Assembly (NCBI GenBank): GCA_013816695.1
Contig: JACDDZ010000001.1
Span: 1-49,828, forward strand
Direction: 5' to 3'
Source: Gemmatimonadaceae bacterium
Lineage (GTDB): Bacteria > Gemmatimonadota > Gemmatimonadetes > Gemmatimonadales > Gemmatimonadaceae
DNA: 49,828 nt
Within the stretch, counting starts at the first letter, position 1. Each line of letters opens with the position of its first letter. Shown here piece by piece: positions 43,109 through 49,828 of the stretch. Both the position numbers and the translations under genes were made by a program. The notes beneath the pieces were generated by a model. The model was not told where the DNA came from. It did not search any database and was given only the letters and a program-made list of their open reading frames with translations.

Positions 43109-43734
43109 GATGCGTCCCTCCACTCTGCGAGCTGCGGAAATTGCGAGAGCAGCCGGCTCCGCATCGACGCGCGCGCCTTGAAGAGATTGGCGCGCAGTGT
43201 TGCTGCATTGAGCTCGAGCATTTGTGCGGCCTCAGTGGGTGAGTAGCCCTGCAGGTCCACCAAATCCATCACGGTCCGCTGACGTTCGGGGAGCTCCTGC
43301 CAGAATGTTCGAATGACGGCGACGAGCCGCTCGCGATCGACGCGGCCGCCGGGATCGGTCTGGTATACAAGCCGATCAGGAATTTCCGGCATGCCCGCGG
43401 CGAGCCGCGCTCGTCTCGATATCTTCCGCCTCGCGCGTGAGGAGGCACGACGGGTGATGCTGTATAGCCATGCGTTCATCGAACCCGCGCCGCGATACTG
43501 CTTCAGTTTTCCGAGGAGAATTACAAAAACTTCCTGGACAATGTCGTCTGCGTCGTCGGCATTGGGAGAGAAGCCGAGCGCCCAGCGATGCACGATTGGC
43601 TGCAGCCGGCGGACAAGCAGCACAAACGCGCGCTCGTCGCCCTCGAGCACCTGCTCTACAAGCGAATCGATTAGTGCCCCGTCATGTTCCACACTGACTA
43701 TCGCCGTCAGACGCTGCTCCTGTTGATTGAACAT
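43105..43734 (-). CDS. ECF-type RNA polymerase sigma factor
   Basis: A 209-residue sigma-70 family factor of the ECF class. Region 2 (about 25-95) contains FVLLVRRLQPIVHRWALGFS, then DADDIVQEVFVILLGKLKQY and AWLYSITRRASSRARRK. Region 4 (about 140-195) contains LPERQRTVMDLVDLQGYSPT followed by EAAQMLELNAATLRANLFKARASM. It directs RNA polymerase to a stress or envelope regulon. The downstream gene is its anti-sigma factor, with a 4-bp overlap. Upstream lies a promoter-like two-box element that is repeated in the opposite direction towards the lipoprotein gene at 43873; auto-activation is likely (inference). Confidence 0.92.
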   Translation of the reverse strand: MFNQQEQRLTAIVSVEHDGALIDSLVEQVLEGDERAFVLLVRRLQPIVHRWALGFSPNADDADDIVQEVFVILLGKLKQYRGAGSMNAWLYSITRRASSRARRKISRRARLAAGMPEIPDRLVYQTDPGGRVDRERLVAVIRTFWQELPERQRTVMDLVDLQGYSPTEAAQMLELNAATLRANLFKARASMRSRLLSQFPQLAEWRDAS

Positions 43735-43759
43735 TATCCGTTGAGCTCTTCAACCAATA

Positions 43760-43832
43760 GAGTCCGCGTTCACCTTCCCTGTTTACTCCCCGGCTGATTT
43801 CGCGGGTAAACGCCGGACGGGGTCGCGGACTC
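43760..43832. promoter_or_regulatory. Bidirectional ECF-type promoter pair
   Basis: GTAAAC, 12 bp, CGCGGACTC appears rightward at 43806-43832 and, with exactly the same spacing, leftward at 43786-43760. The pair forms a nested inverted repeat centred at 43796, between the sigma gene and the divergent lipoprotein. Two matching boxes with fixed spacing in both directions are best read as -35/-10 elements of one ECF sigma factor. Confidence 0.65.
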
Positions 43833-43872
43833 AATGAAGGAGAATGTAAAAAAACTCACAATCGGATAATTA

Positions 43873-44808
43873 ATGTCATATGCACGCCTGGCCTTACCGC
43901 TGATTCTCCTGGTGCTTCAGCTCGCATGTACGGCGCAGAAAGCAGATCCTGACTTCACTTCCCCGAATCATGTGCCTGCGTACACCGGTAGCGGGCCGGT
44001 CGTGTGCATCGATGCGGCACACAACAACGCTCACACGGCGGACGGTCTTTATCGGCCTTTTGCAGCAACCATGGAAAGGGATGGCTATCAGGTCGTCTCG
44101 CAGGATGTCCACGTTGCCAGCACTTCTCTTAGCAAGTGCGCTGTATATGTGAGCGTCAATGCGGCCGGAGGAAGGACCTACAAACTCTTTGGATTGAACC
44201 TTCCCACGAAATCCAGGGAGCGCCGGCATCTCTCTGCATTCTCACCGGATGAAATCATTGCCCTCCGCAATTGGATTGAAAGAGGCGGCAGCATCCTTCT
44301 CATTGCGGATCATCATCCATTCGGACTGGCGGCTTCCGCACTCTCGACCGCGCTCGGCGTCGAAATGGGCGGTGGCTTCACAGAAGCAGCCAACTCGGGC
44401 GCATCGAATTCCCTTGATCGCAGCCAGCTGCTCTTTTCGCGTGAGAATGGCCTGCTTGGCACTCATCCAATTCTGTCGGGAAGGAAGGCCGCAGAACAAA
44501 TCGCACGCGTGCAGACCTTCACGGGCCAATCCCTCAGGTCGCGGACGGGAACACCACTCCTGATACTCGGCGATAGTGCGACCGACTACTTACCTGAAAA
44601 CGGAAAACTTGTCAGCCGCACCGCGTTTGGACCTGCGCAAGCATATACAGTGACGCTCGGAAAGGGACGCGTTGTCGTGATGGGTGAGGCCGCCGCACTC
44701 ACGGCTCAGGTTGACGACAAGGGAAACAAATTTGGAATGCAGGTGGCAGGAACTGACAACCTGCAATTTGTGTTGAACATCATGCATTGGCTGTCACGCC
44801 TGCTTTAA
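43873..44808 (+). CDS. DUF4350-like lipoprotein
   Basis: A 311-residue exported protein (MSYARLALPLILLVLQLACT, lipobox LQLAC). The body looks like the class I glutamine-amidotransferase-like domain of DUF4350/GldG proteins: VVCIDAAHNNAHTADGLYRP, LRNWIERGGSILLIADHHPF, ATDYLPENGKLVSRTAFGPA and GRVVVMGEAAALTAQVDDKG. The role of such proteins is unknown; some sit near gliding or transport genes. It is divergent from the ECF sigma gene and shares with it the same promoter-like boxes, so it is the best candidate regulon member in the window. Confidence 0.78.
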   Translation: MSYARLALPLILLVLQLACTAQKADPDFTSPNHVPAYTGSGPVVCIDAAHNNAHTADGLYRPFAATMERDGYQVVSQDVHVASTSLSKCAVYVSVNAAGGRTYKLFGLNLPTKSRERRHLSAFSPDEIIALRNWIERGGSILLIADHHPFGLAASALSTALGVEMGGGFTEAANSGASNSLDRSQLLFSRENGLLGTHPILSGRKAAEQIARVQTFTGQSLRSRTGTPLLILGDSATDYLPENGKLVSRTAFGPAQAYTVTLGKGRVVVMGEAAALTAQVDDKGNKFGMQVAGTDNLQFVLNIMHWLSRLL

Positions 44809-44819
44809 CGCGCCCCACC

Positions 44820-47800
44820 TTAGAACATGTACGTTCGGAGTTTCATTGGCTTGGTTGAGAGCCACAAATTCCGCGAGTCCCATGGCAGCATGCTCAATTG
44901 CAATGGACTCAATATCCGGCCGAGCGTGTTCTTGACGCTCATACGATACAGCTCCCACGCATCGTCTATCGCTGATTCCTGGATCGCCAGCGCAGCTTTG
45001 GAATCAAAGTTGTCGGGGAGGAGCACAAGCTTGTCCGCCATCGTCGTCCAGAGGGAATCCGCAGACAAAGCAGTGCGTTTCTGTGCAGCCCGAATGGAGT
45101 CGCCCTGCTCCCGCGTCAACAGCAATGAATCGCTTTCAGCCAGAATCCCGCGATACGGATCGTTCACATTTCGGGAATACCGTTTCTTGAGATCGGCAAC
45201 GCCAAGCTTTTTCCCCGGCTTTCCGCGGCCGGGACGCAGCCACTTCTCCATCTGCTGCTGCGGAAGAGAACGTCCGACGTTCATCCGCACATCAAGGGTG
45301 ACGCGAAAGGGTGTTGCAAGCCCGAAGTAGCTGGACCGCGGGCTCCCGAAACCCGGATTGATGTTGTAAGCGAAACTGCCAGTTGCACGGTTGAACCCGC
45401 TCACAGAATACAAAACCGGGTCAGCAGCCCGGATACCGCCCCATCCGCGGAGCTCGTTCCCGTGCAGCAGCTGGTCGAGTCCGCCGAGCGGATTTGCAAT
45501 TGCGAGCCCCACCATCGCGTCCCGGCCATAGCGCTTGATCTCGAATGAACGTGTTATCTGCGCGTTCAATACAACTGACCATGGGCCTTCGCAGGCATTC
45601 CGGCGCGCGACGGCGCCCACCTGTCGCCGGAGACAATCGGCACCGGCATCCGACAGGCCGGCCCCCTGCCCGCTCATCGCGGGAAATACAAACGCACGAT
45701 CGTTCCTGAAGCCGTCGCCGTTCACATCACTCGCCACAATCGGCGTGTACGGAAGCCCCGACTGTACTGTGCCTACGGCGGTCACGACAGTTCCCTTAAA
45801 AACGGTAGACAGGAATGTTCGGCCCGCCTGCAATACAAACTGGTGCCTGACATCACTTGAAGCCCGACCCCAGCTCGTTGCCCGGGGATCTCCGAAAGTG
45901 CTTCCGTCGTACCCGCTCTCCAGTGACCGTACACTCCCAAGGGTGTATGCTCCCGCGAGCAACAGGTTTCCGCGCGGCGTCGTTCGCAGGCTCATTGTCA
46001 TCTGCGATCCGAATGAACGCAGCCGGGAATGCCCCTGAATAACCGATCCAAACTGCGTGGAAATTCGAGATCCGTTCGCGGATACGAGGCCTGTGCTGCT
46101 CACGATTCCCGATGGTGCCGCAAAGACAGGCCTGTTCTCGCCGCCCGACCTGAACTGCTCAACGCCGGCAAAATTCAGGTTCGTTCGCCCGGGCTGGTCG
46201 AGGTTGAGCGAGGACAGCAGATCAATAGCATATGGAAAGTCGTGAAAGATCGATCCATATCCGAAGTTTGCGCGCCAGCTTCTGGATGGTTTGTAGCCAA
46301 CGTCAAGCAGCTCGACATGTGGAGCCGCGTCACGAAAGCTCCCCGCTGACGGCCCAATGCAATCTGAAGGAATGTCACTCGCACCCTCGGCGAACCCCAT
46401 CCAGTCCGCGAATGGAACGCTGCTACCGATGCACGAAATCTGGCGCACGGCACCGGGCAAACCTGTGTACGCGGATGCACCTGAAAGTAATTGCGGAGAA
46501 GTGAAGGCCCGGAACTCACCGATGCCGCCGCGAATGAAGCTCGCGGGATTCATCCCGTACGAGCCCATGTTGGTGGTCTGGTGCCGGAACATGCCGGTTC
46601 GCACCCAGGTAAATCCAAGCCGCGGGCTAACGTGAACGCCGTTGGGAACGCGGTCATTTCGCACTCCAAAAACCTGCTCTATCGCGGCGTTGCGGAGCGG
46701 TGCACGACTGAAACGGTTTCCCTCCATTCTTACCCCGGCCATCACTCTTACCTTGGGCCACGGGCGCCACCGGTCGGAGATGGAAAGGAATCCATTCCAC
46801 TCGCCGCCGCTTCGCTCACTGTCTCCGAGGGACCTGCTGAACATCGCAGGTGCATTCCGCTCAAGGTCAGCGAGCGAGTTGTACAGAAATGATCCGTTGG
46901 CATTTGCATTCTGCCGGTTGCTGAACCCATCGTATCGCAGGTCAGCTGCAACAACCGCTGAATGCCGCGAGGCCTTGTCCCAATAAAAATCGGCTCGCGC
47001 CAATGTTTCCCAGAGCGTATTCCGGGACGATGCGGAAGTCGCGCCTCCGCCGAATTCCAGGCTCGACAAGCTTCCGGTTCCATAATCCGAGAGCACCACC
47101 ACACTGCCCGAGGGAAGCTCCGTGAGTGGTCTCGACTCCGTACGGTTCACGCTCAAAGAGGTGCGGGTGTCGAGCAGCAGCCGTTTGCGCACAAACTTTG
47201 AGAAGATCCCCTGAACGCCTCCGCTGGAACTGGTCGCCTCGCCTGCGTTCTCGAAACTCGCAAACGGAGATCCGCCGATTCCTCCATTCCGTCCGATATT
47301 CAGGAATCCAACCGCACCGAGCACTAAGTCGCGCGGTTCGTACGTCTTGAAGTCATATCCGGCGCGGTCGATTCGGGCGATCATGGAAACATTTTCGCTT
47401 GTCGATCTGGCAAAGGGATCTGCGGCCCTGCGCGCAAATGCTGGCGCGGCAAGGCCGAGAAAGCGCTTAACAGAATCCGGTGAAACGCCAATCGTTCGGA
47501 GTGCCTGGTCGGACGCGAACTGTATTGACTGGAAAGGCGATGAGCGTCGTGTTCCCTCGACTCCGTAACTATACGCCGTGCGTTCACCCCAGAACATTCC
47601 ATCACCGCCGCTAGAAATTCGGGCGTTGGTGAAGCGTGTATCTGCTCCGGGGGCCACAGGTGCCTGGAGAAAAGGAGCGTCTATGGTAGTACTGACGCGG
47701 CGAAACGCGAACACATTTCCCTGGGAAAGTTCAACGTTGGTCCTGTAGGCACTGAACCAACCCTCGGATGGATCGAAAGCCGTGGTGCTTACGCGCACTT

Positions 47801-48446
47801 CGGTTTTTGCATCGCGCGGAACGGATGCTCCAGGGAAGCCCATTCCGCCGAGGGTTGTTGAATTGCCGGAGGCATCAGCGCCAAGCACTGACAATCCTCC
47901 CTGTGTGCTCACTATTCCGGGAGTCAGTGCAACAACCGCATTCAGATCGCCGGCGATGGTTGGAGGAATTGCGCCAAGCAGCCCGACCGCCGTGTTGTCG
48001 TTGCTGCCGATTTTGTCGAACTCGAAAGACTCGCGCTCCGGGCGGGGACGAGCTTCGGAAACTCTTACCGGTGCAATTGTCTGTGCCGCGGCCATCGATG
48101 CGAGCTTGAGATCAACCGGCCGAAGCTTTCCTGTGGAATCGCGCAGCACCCGTTTGCGCGCCGAGTTGTAGCCGGGTGCGATTGCATGCACGAGATAGTC
48201 GCCCGTTCCGTCGGCGAAGATGAGTTTCCAGTATCCCGATGAGTCGGTGACAGTTCGCTGGACCAGCCGGTCTGGTGCGCGCGTGATTGTGATCGCGGCG
48301 GCGGGGATGCCCGATGTGGAATCACTGATCGCGCGGCCAGTGAGAGTATCGGGTTTCGCCTGGGCGGCGCTGTTCGCGGGAAACGCCAGCAGGAATAAAC
48401 TCGCAGAAACAGCAATGAAGCTTGCGGCTTTCATAATCATCCTCAT
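44820..48446 (-). CDS. TonB-receptor-like outer-membrane protein with carboxypeptidase-regulatory-like domain
   Basis: A 1,208-residue protein and paralogue of the island protein at 28802. It has a signal peptide (MKAASFIAVSASLFLLAFPA), a carboxypeptidase-regulatory-like domain (about 35-115, LTGRAISDSTSGIPAAAITI, DSSGYWKLIFADGTGDYLVH), a plug-like region (LNAVVALTPGIVSTQGGLSV, NSTTLGGMGFPGASVPRDAK) and a large barrel. SDVNGDGFRNDRAFVFPAM and the C-terminal helical tail (DPYRGILAESDSLLLTREQG) match the island copy. It should lie in the outer membrane; the ligand is unknown. Three in-frame ATG codons occur at the start; the third (48434) has AGG at good spacing. One copy of the 21-bp motif lies 51-71 bp upstream. 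Confidence 0.9.
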   Translation of the reverse strand: MRMIMKAASFIAVSASLFLLAFPANSAAQAKPDTLTGRAISDSTSGIPAAAITITRAPDRLVQRTVTDSSGYWKLIFADGTGDYLVHAIAPGYNSARKRVLRDSTGKLRPVDLKLASMAAAQTIAPVRVSEARPRPERESFEFDKIGSNDNTAVGLLGAIPPTIAGDLNAVVALTPGIVSTQGGLSVLGADASGNSTTLGGMGFPGASVPRDAKTEVRVSTTAFDPSEGWFSAYRTNVELSQGNVFAFRRVSTTIDAPFLQAPVAPGADTRFTNARISSGGDGMFWGERTAYSYGVEGTRRSSPFQSIQFASDQALRTIGVSPDSVKRFLGLAAPAFARRAADPFARSTSENVSMIARIDRAGYDFKTYEPRDLVLGAVGFLNIGRNGGIGGSPFASFENAGEATSSSGGVQGIFSKFVRKRLLLDTRTSLSVNRTESRPLTELPSGSVVVLSDYGTGSLSSLEFGGGATSASSRNTLWETLARADFYWDKASRHSAVVAADLRYDGFSNRQNANANGSFLYNSLADLERNAPAMFSRSLGDSERSGGEWNGFLSISDRWRPWPKVRVMAGVRMEGNRFSRAPLRNAAIEQVFGVRNDRVPNGVHVSPRLGFTWVRTGMFRHQTTNMGSYGMNPASFIRGGIGEFRAFTSPQLLSGASAYTGLPGAVRQISCIGSSVPFADWMGFAEGASDIPSDCIGPSAGSFRDAAPHVELLDVGYKPSRSWRANFGYGSIFHDFPYAIDLLSSLNLDQPGRTNLNFAGVEQFRSGGENRPVFAAPSGIVSSTGLVSANGSRISTQFGSVIQGHSRLRSFGSQMTMSLRTTPRGNLLLAGAYTLGSVRSLESGYDGSTFGDPRATSWGRASSDVRHQFVLQAGRTFLSTVFKGTVVTAVGTVQSGLPYTPIVASDVNGDGFRNDRAFVFPAMSGQGAGLSDAGADCLRRQVGAVARRNACEGPWSVVLNAQITRSFEIKRYGRDAMVGLAIANPLGGLDQLLHGNELRGWGGIRAADPVLYSVSGFNRATGSFAYNINPGFGSPRSSYFGLATPFRVTLDVRMNVGRSLPQQQMEKWLRPGRGKPGKKLGVADLKKRYSRNVNDPYRGILAESDSLLLTREQGDSIRAAQKRTALSADSLWTTMADKLVLLPDNFDSKAALAIQESAIDDAWELYRMSVKNTLGRILSPLQLSMLPWDSRNLWLSTKPMKLRTYMF

Positions 48447-48755
48447 TTCCCACTATACAACTGGATCCCGCAATCCGCACTACCACAGCGACCGCGAAAA
48501 AGTGTCGATTTTATATCACCGCGACTGCATGGATTTCGAACTAAGCCAGGTTCGGCGAAAGAAATTCCCTAGTCTCCACCTCATGGGAAGTATCCTTCCA
48601 GCCATTAAATCGCGATTCCTGCTAAATCATGGGAGCGGCCTGACAAAGGTAAACGTATGGTGCGAACGGCTTTCGGAGGTAGCGAGTTGAAATCCGAAAA
48701 CGGTTTACAAACCGTCTCTTGACCCCGATGTAACCTCGCTGAACATTCAGGGCCC
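48447..48755. other. Intergenic region between divergent genes
   Basis: About 310 bp between the TonB-receptor-like gene and the partial histidine kinase. It holds the 21-bp motif (48497-48517) and probable promoters for both; a -10-like TATAGT lies near 48455 for the leftward gene. No further gene is seen. Confidence 0.55.
48497..48517 (-). promoter_or_regulatory. Copy of the dispersed 21-bp motif upstream of the core TonB-like gene
   Basis: On the plus strand it reads AAAAAGTGTCGATTTTATAT plus one base, one mismatch from the second island copy at 28418. Its orientation relative to the TonB-like gene is the same as at the peptide gene. Confidence 0.6.
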
Positions 48756-49828
48756 ATGTCTGTTCGATCACGTACAAAAGTCGGCAACGACCAGGATGCA
48801 CAGAATCTCTTCGCGGGGCCGGGAGAGATGCGTTCGCGCTGCCTTGCATTCGACTGGAGCTCCACCCCGCTCGGTCCCGTATCCCGCTGGTCGCAAAGCC
48901 TGCGGACTACGGTTTCAATCATGCTTGGATCCCGGCACCCGATGTTCCTCTGGTGGGGACCGGAGCTGATACAAATCTTCAACGACGGCTACCTCCCAAG
49001 CTTCGGTACTACCGGCCGCGACAAGCTCGCGCTCGGCGCCCGCGGACGCGAACACTGGGTTGAGATCTGGCCGATCATCGGACCGCAGATTGACGCCGTC
49101 ATGACGCGAGGGGAAGCGACCTGGCACGAAGACCATTTTGTGCCCATCGAGCGGAACGGACGGCTCGATAATGTCTGGTGGACCTACGGCTACAGCCCCG
49201 TTCGCGACGACGACGGCAGCATTCGCGGCGTTCTGGTTGTTGTGCAGGAAACCACCAAGCGAGTCATGGATGCCGCAGAACGCGAGCGCCTGCTTGCCTC
49301 GGAAAGGGCCGCACGGGAAGAGGCGGACATTGCCCGCGATGAGCTGACGCGTGCCTTTGCTTCGGCTCCAGTAGGGATTGCTGTATTGCATGGACGTGAG
49401 CTCCGATTCTCGGTTGCAAATCCAGGTTACCATAAACTCATTGGCGGCCGAAACCCGGTCGGCAAGCGATTGGTTGAGATGTTCCCCGATCTCGCCGGCT
49501 CCGAGACTGAAGAAATTCTGCAAAGGGTTTTCGAAACCGGTGAGCCGTTTGGGGCAAGTGACTTTCTCGTCAGCTTCGATTCACAGGGCACCGGAGTAGT
49601 CGACAACTATTACGACTTCGTTTACCAGCCTCTCCGTGGCAGCGGCGGGATCGTTCGCGGAGTTGTGGCTGTGGCAGTTGACGTGACCGAGCGGCACAAC
49701 ATGATCGTCGAACGCGACCAGATGGTGGATACTTCCGAGCATGCACGCGAGGCTGCGGAAGTCGCCAATCGTGCGAAGAGTGAATTCCTTGCGGTCATGA
49801 GTCACGAGCTCCGCACGCCGCTGACTTC
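48756..49828 (+). CDS. PAS-domain sensor histidine kinase (partial, 3' end outside window)
   Basis: Reads from ATG at 48756 (AGGG 5 nt upstream; in-frame stop further up) to the window edge, 357 residues. The N-terminal part (about 20-160) is a PAS-like sensor: [20 protein letters not shown], then [20 protein letters not shown] and [12 protein letters not shown], the form found in soluble PAS kinases of this type. A second PAS-like domain (about 180-320, [20 protein letters not shown]) follows, then the HisKA start [15 protein letters not shown] at the edge. There is no membrane helix, so it is cytoplasmic. The ATPase part and any receiver lie outside the window. Confidence 0.9.
   Translation, partial: MSVRSRTKVGNDQDAQNLFAGPGEMRSRCLAFDWSSTPLGPVSRWSQSLRTTVSIMLGSRHPMFLWWGPELIQIFNDGYLPSFGTTGRDKLALGARGREHWVEIWPIIGPQIDAVMTRGEATWHEDHFVPIERNGRLDNVWWTYGYSPVRDDDGSIRGVLVVVQETTKRVMDAAERERLLASERAAREEADIARDELTRAFASAPVGIAVLHGRELRFSVANPGYHKLIGGRNPVGKRLVEMFPDLAGSETEEILQRVFETGEPFGASDFLVSFDSQGTGVVDNYYDFVYQPLRGSGGIVRGVVAVAVDVTERHNMIVERDQMVDTSEHAREAAEVANRAKSEFLAVMSHELRTPLT

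Overview
The window looks like a chromosome fragment of a GC-rich, Gram-negative soil-type bacterium, most likely a member of the Gemmatimonadota (inference). The evidence is a receptor-like kinase with a TolB/WD40-like propeller, two roughly 1,200-residue TonB-receptor-like outer-membrane proteins with an N-terminal carboxypeptidase-regulatory-like domain, many membrane histidine kinases, and a small coiled-coil membrane protein starting MPVTAKLSRKFYERFGDEI. No ribosomal RNA, intact tRNA, CRISPR array or complete IS element was found.

Left core (1-7100): a partial coiled-coil/TM protein, a Crp/Fnr-type regulator, a Ser/Thr kinase with a propeller, a divergent hybrid histidine kinase, and a secreted BsuPI-like protein with a good terminator. 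An endonuclease/exonuclease/phosphatase-family gene follows (7294-8169).

Accessory region (8153-35171): four direct copies of a 40-bp sequence at 8153, 9849, 15148 and 35132 cut it into three segments. Read on the minus strand, the repeat is the 3' part of a tRNA-Pro(GGG), from the anticodon loop to the acceptor end. This is the signature of successive integrations by tRNA-targeting tyrosine recombinases. Segment A (1.7 kb) holds a DUF2085 membrane protein and an Mrr-like nuclease. Segment B (5.3 kb) holds a coiled-coil protein, a serine-recombinase remnant, a Type II-like restriction-modification pair with a third gene (DUF5677-like), and a frameshifted integrase C-terminus, with short tandem arm-type repeats beside both att copies. 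Segment C (20 kb) has a probable defence operon (unknown protein, XRE-ImmA protease, PD-(D/E)XK-like protein, KAP ATPase) running into an N-terminally truncated integrase. It continues with a second gene set: a glycosyltransferase, a GT51 transglycosylase, a beta-propeller, a DsbA-like thiol oxidoreductase, an 80-residue secreted peptide with eight cysteines, a TonB-receptor-like protein, an M15 peptidase and a methyltransferase. It ends in a patch of broken genes.

Right core (35204-49828): an HD-GYP protein, a conserved unknown, a two-gene operon of an aspartic-protease-like/PDZ lipoprotein and a GntR regulator (CTG start overlapping the upstream stop) with a palindromic operator, a hydrolase lipoprotein, a MASE1 histidine kinase, an ECF sigma/anti-sigma pair, a divergent lipoprotein, a second TonB-receptor-like protein, and a histidine kinase cut by the window edge. 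The sigma factor and the lipoprotein are divided by a region with the same two-box promoter-like sequence in both directions.

A 21-bp motif recurs between genes, twice as a tandem pair with about two helical turns between copies. One pair lies upstream of the cysteine-rich peptide gene and a single copy lies upstream of the core TonB-like gene, which suggests a shared regulator linking island and core.
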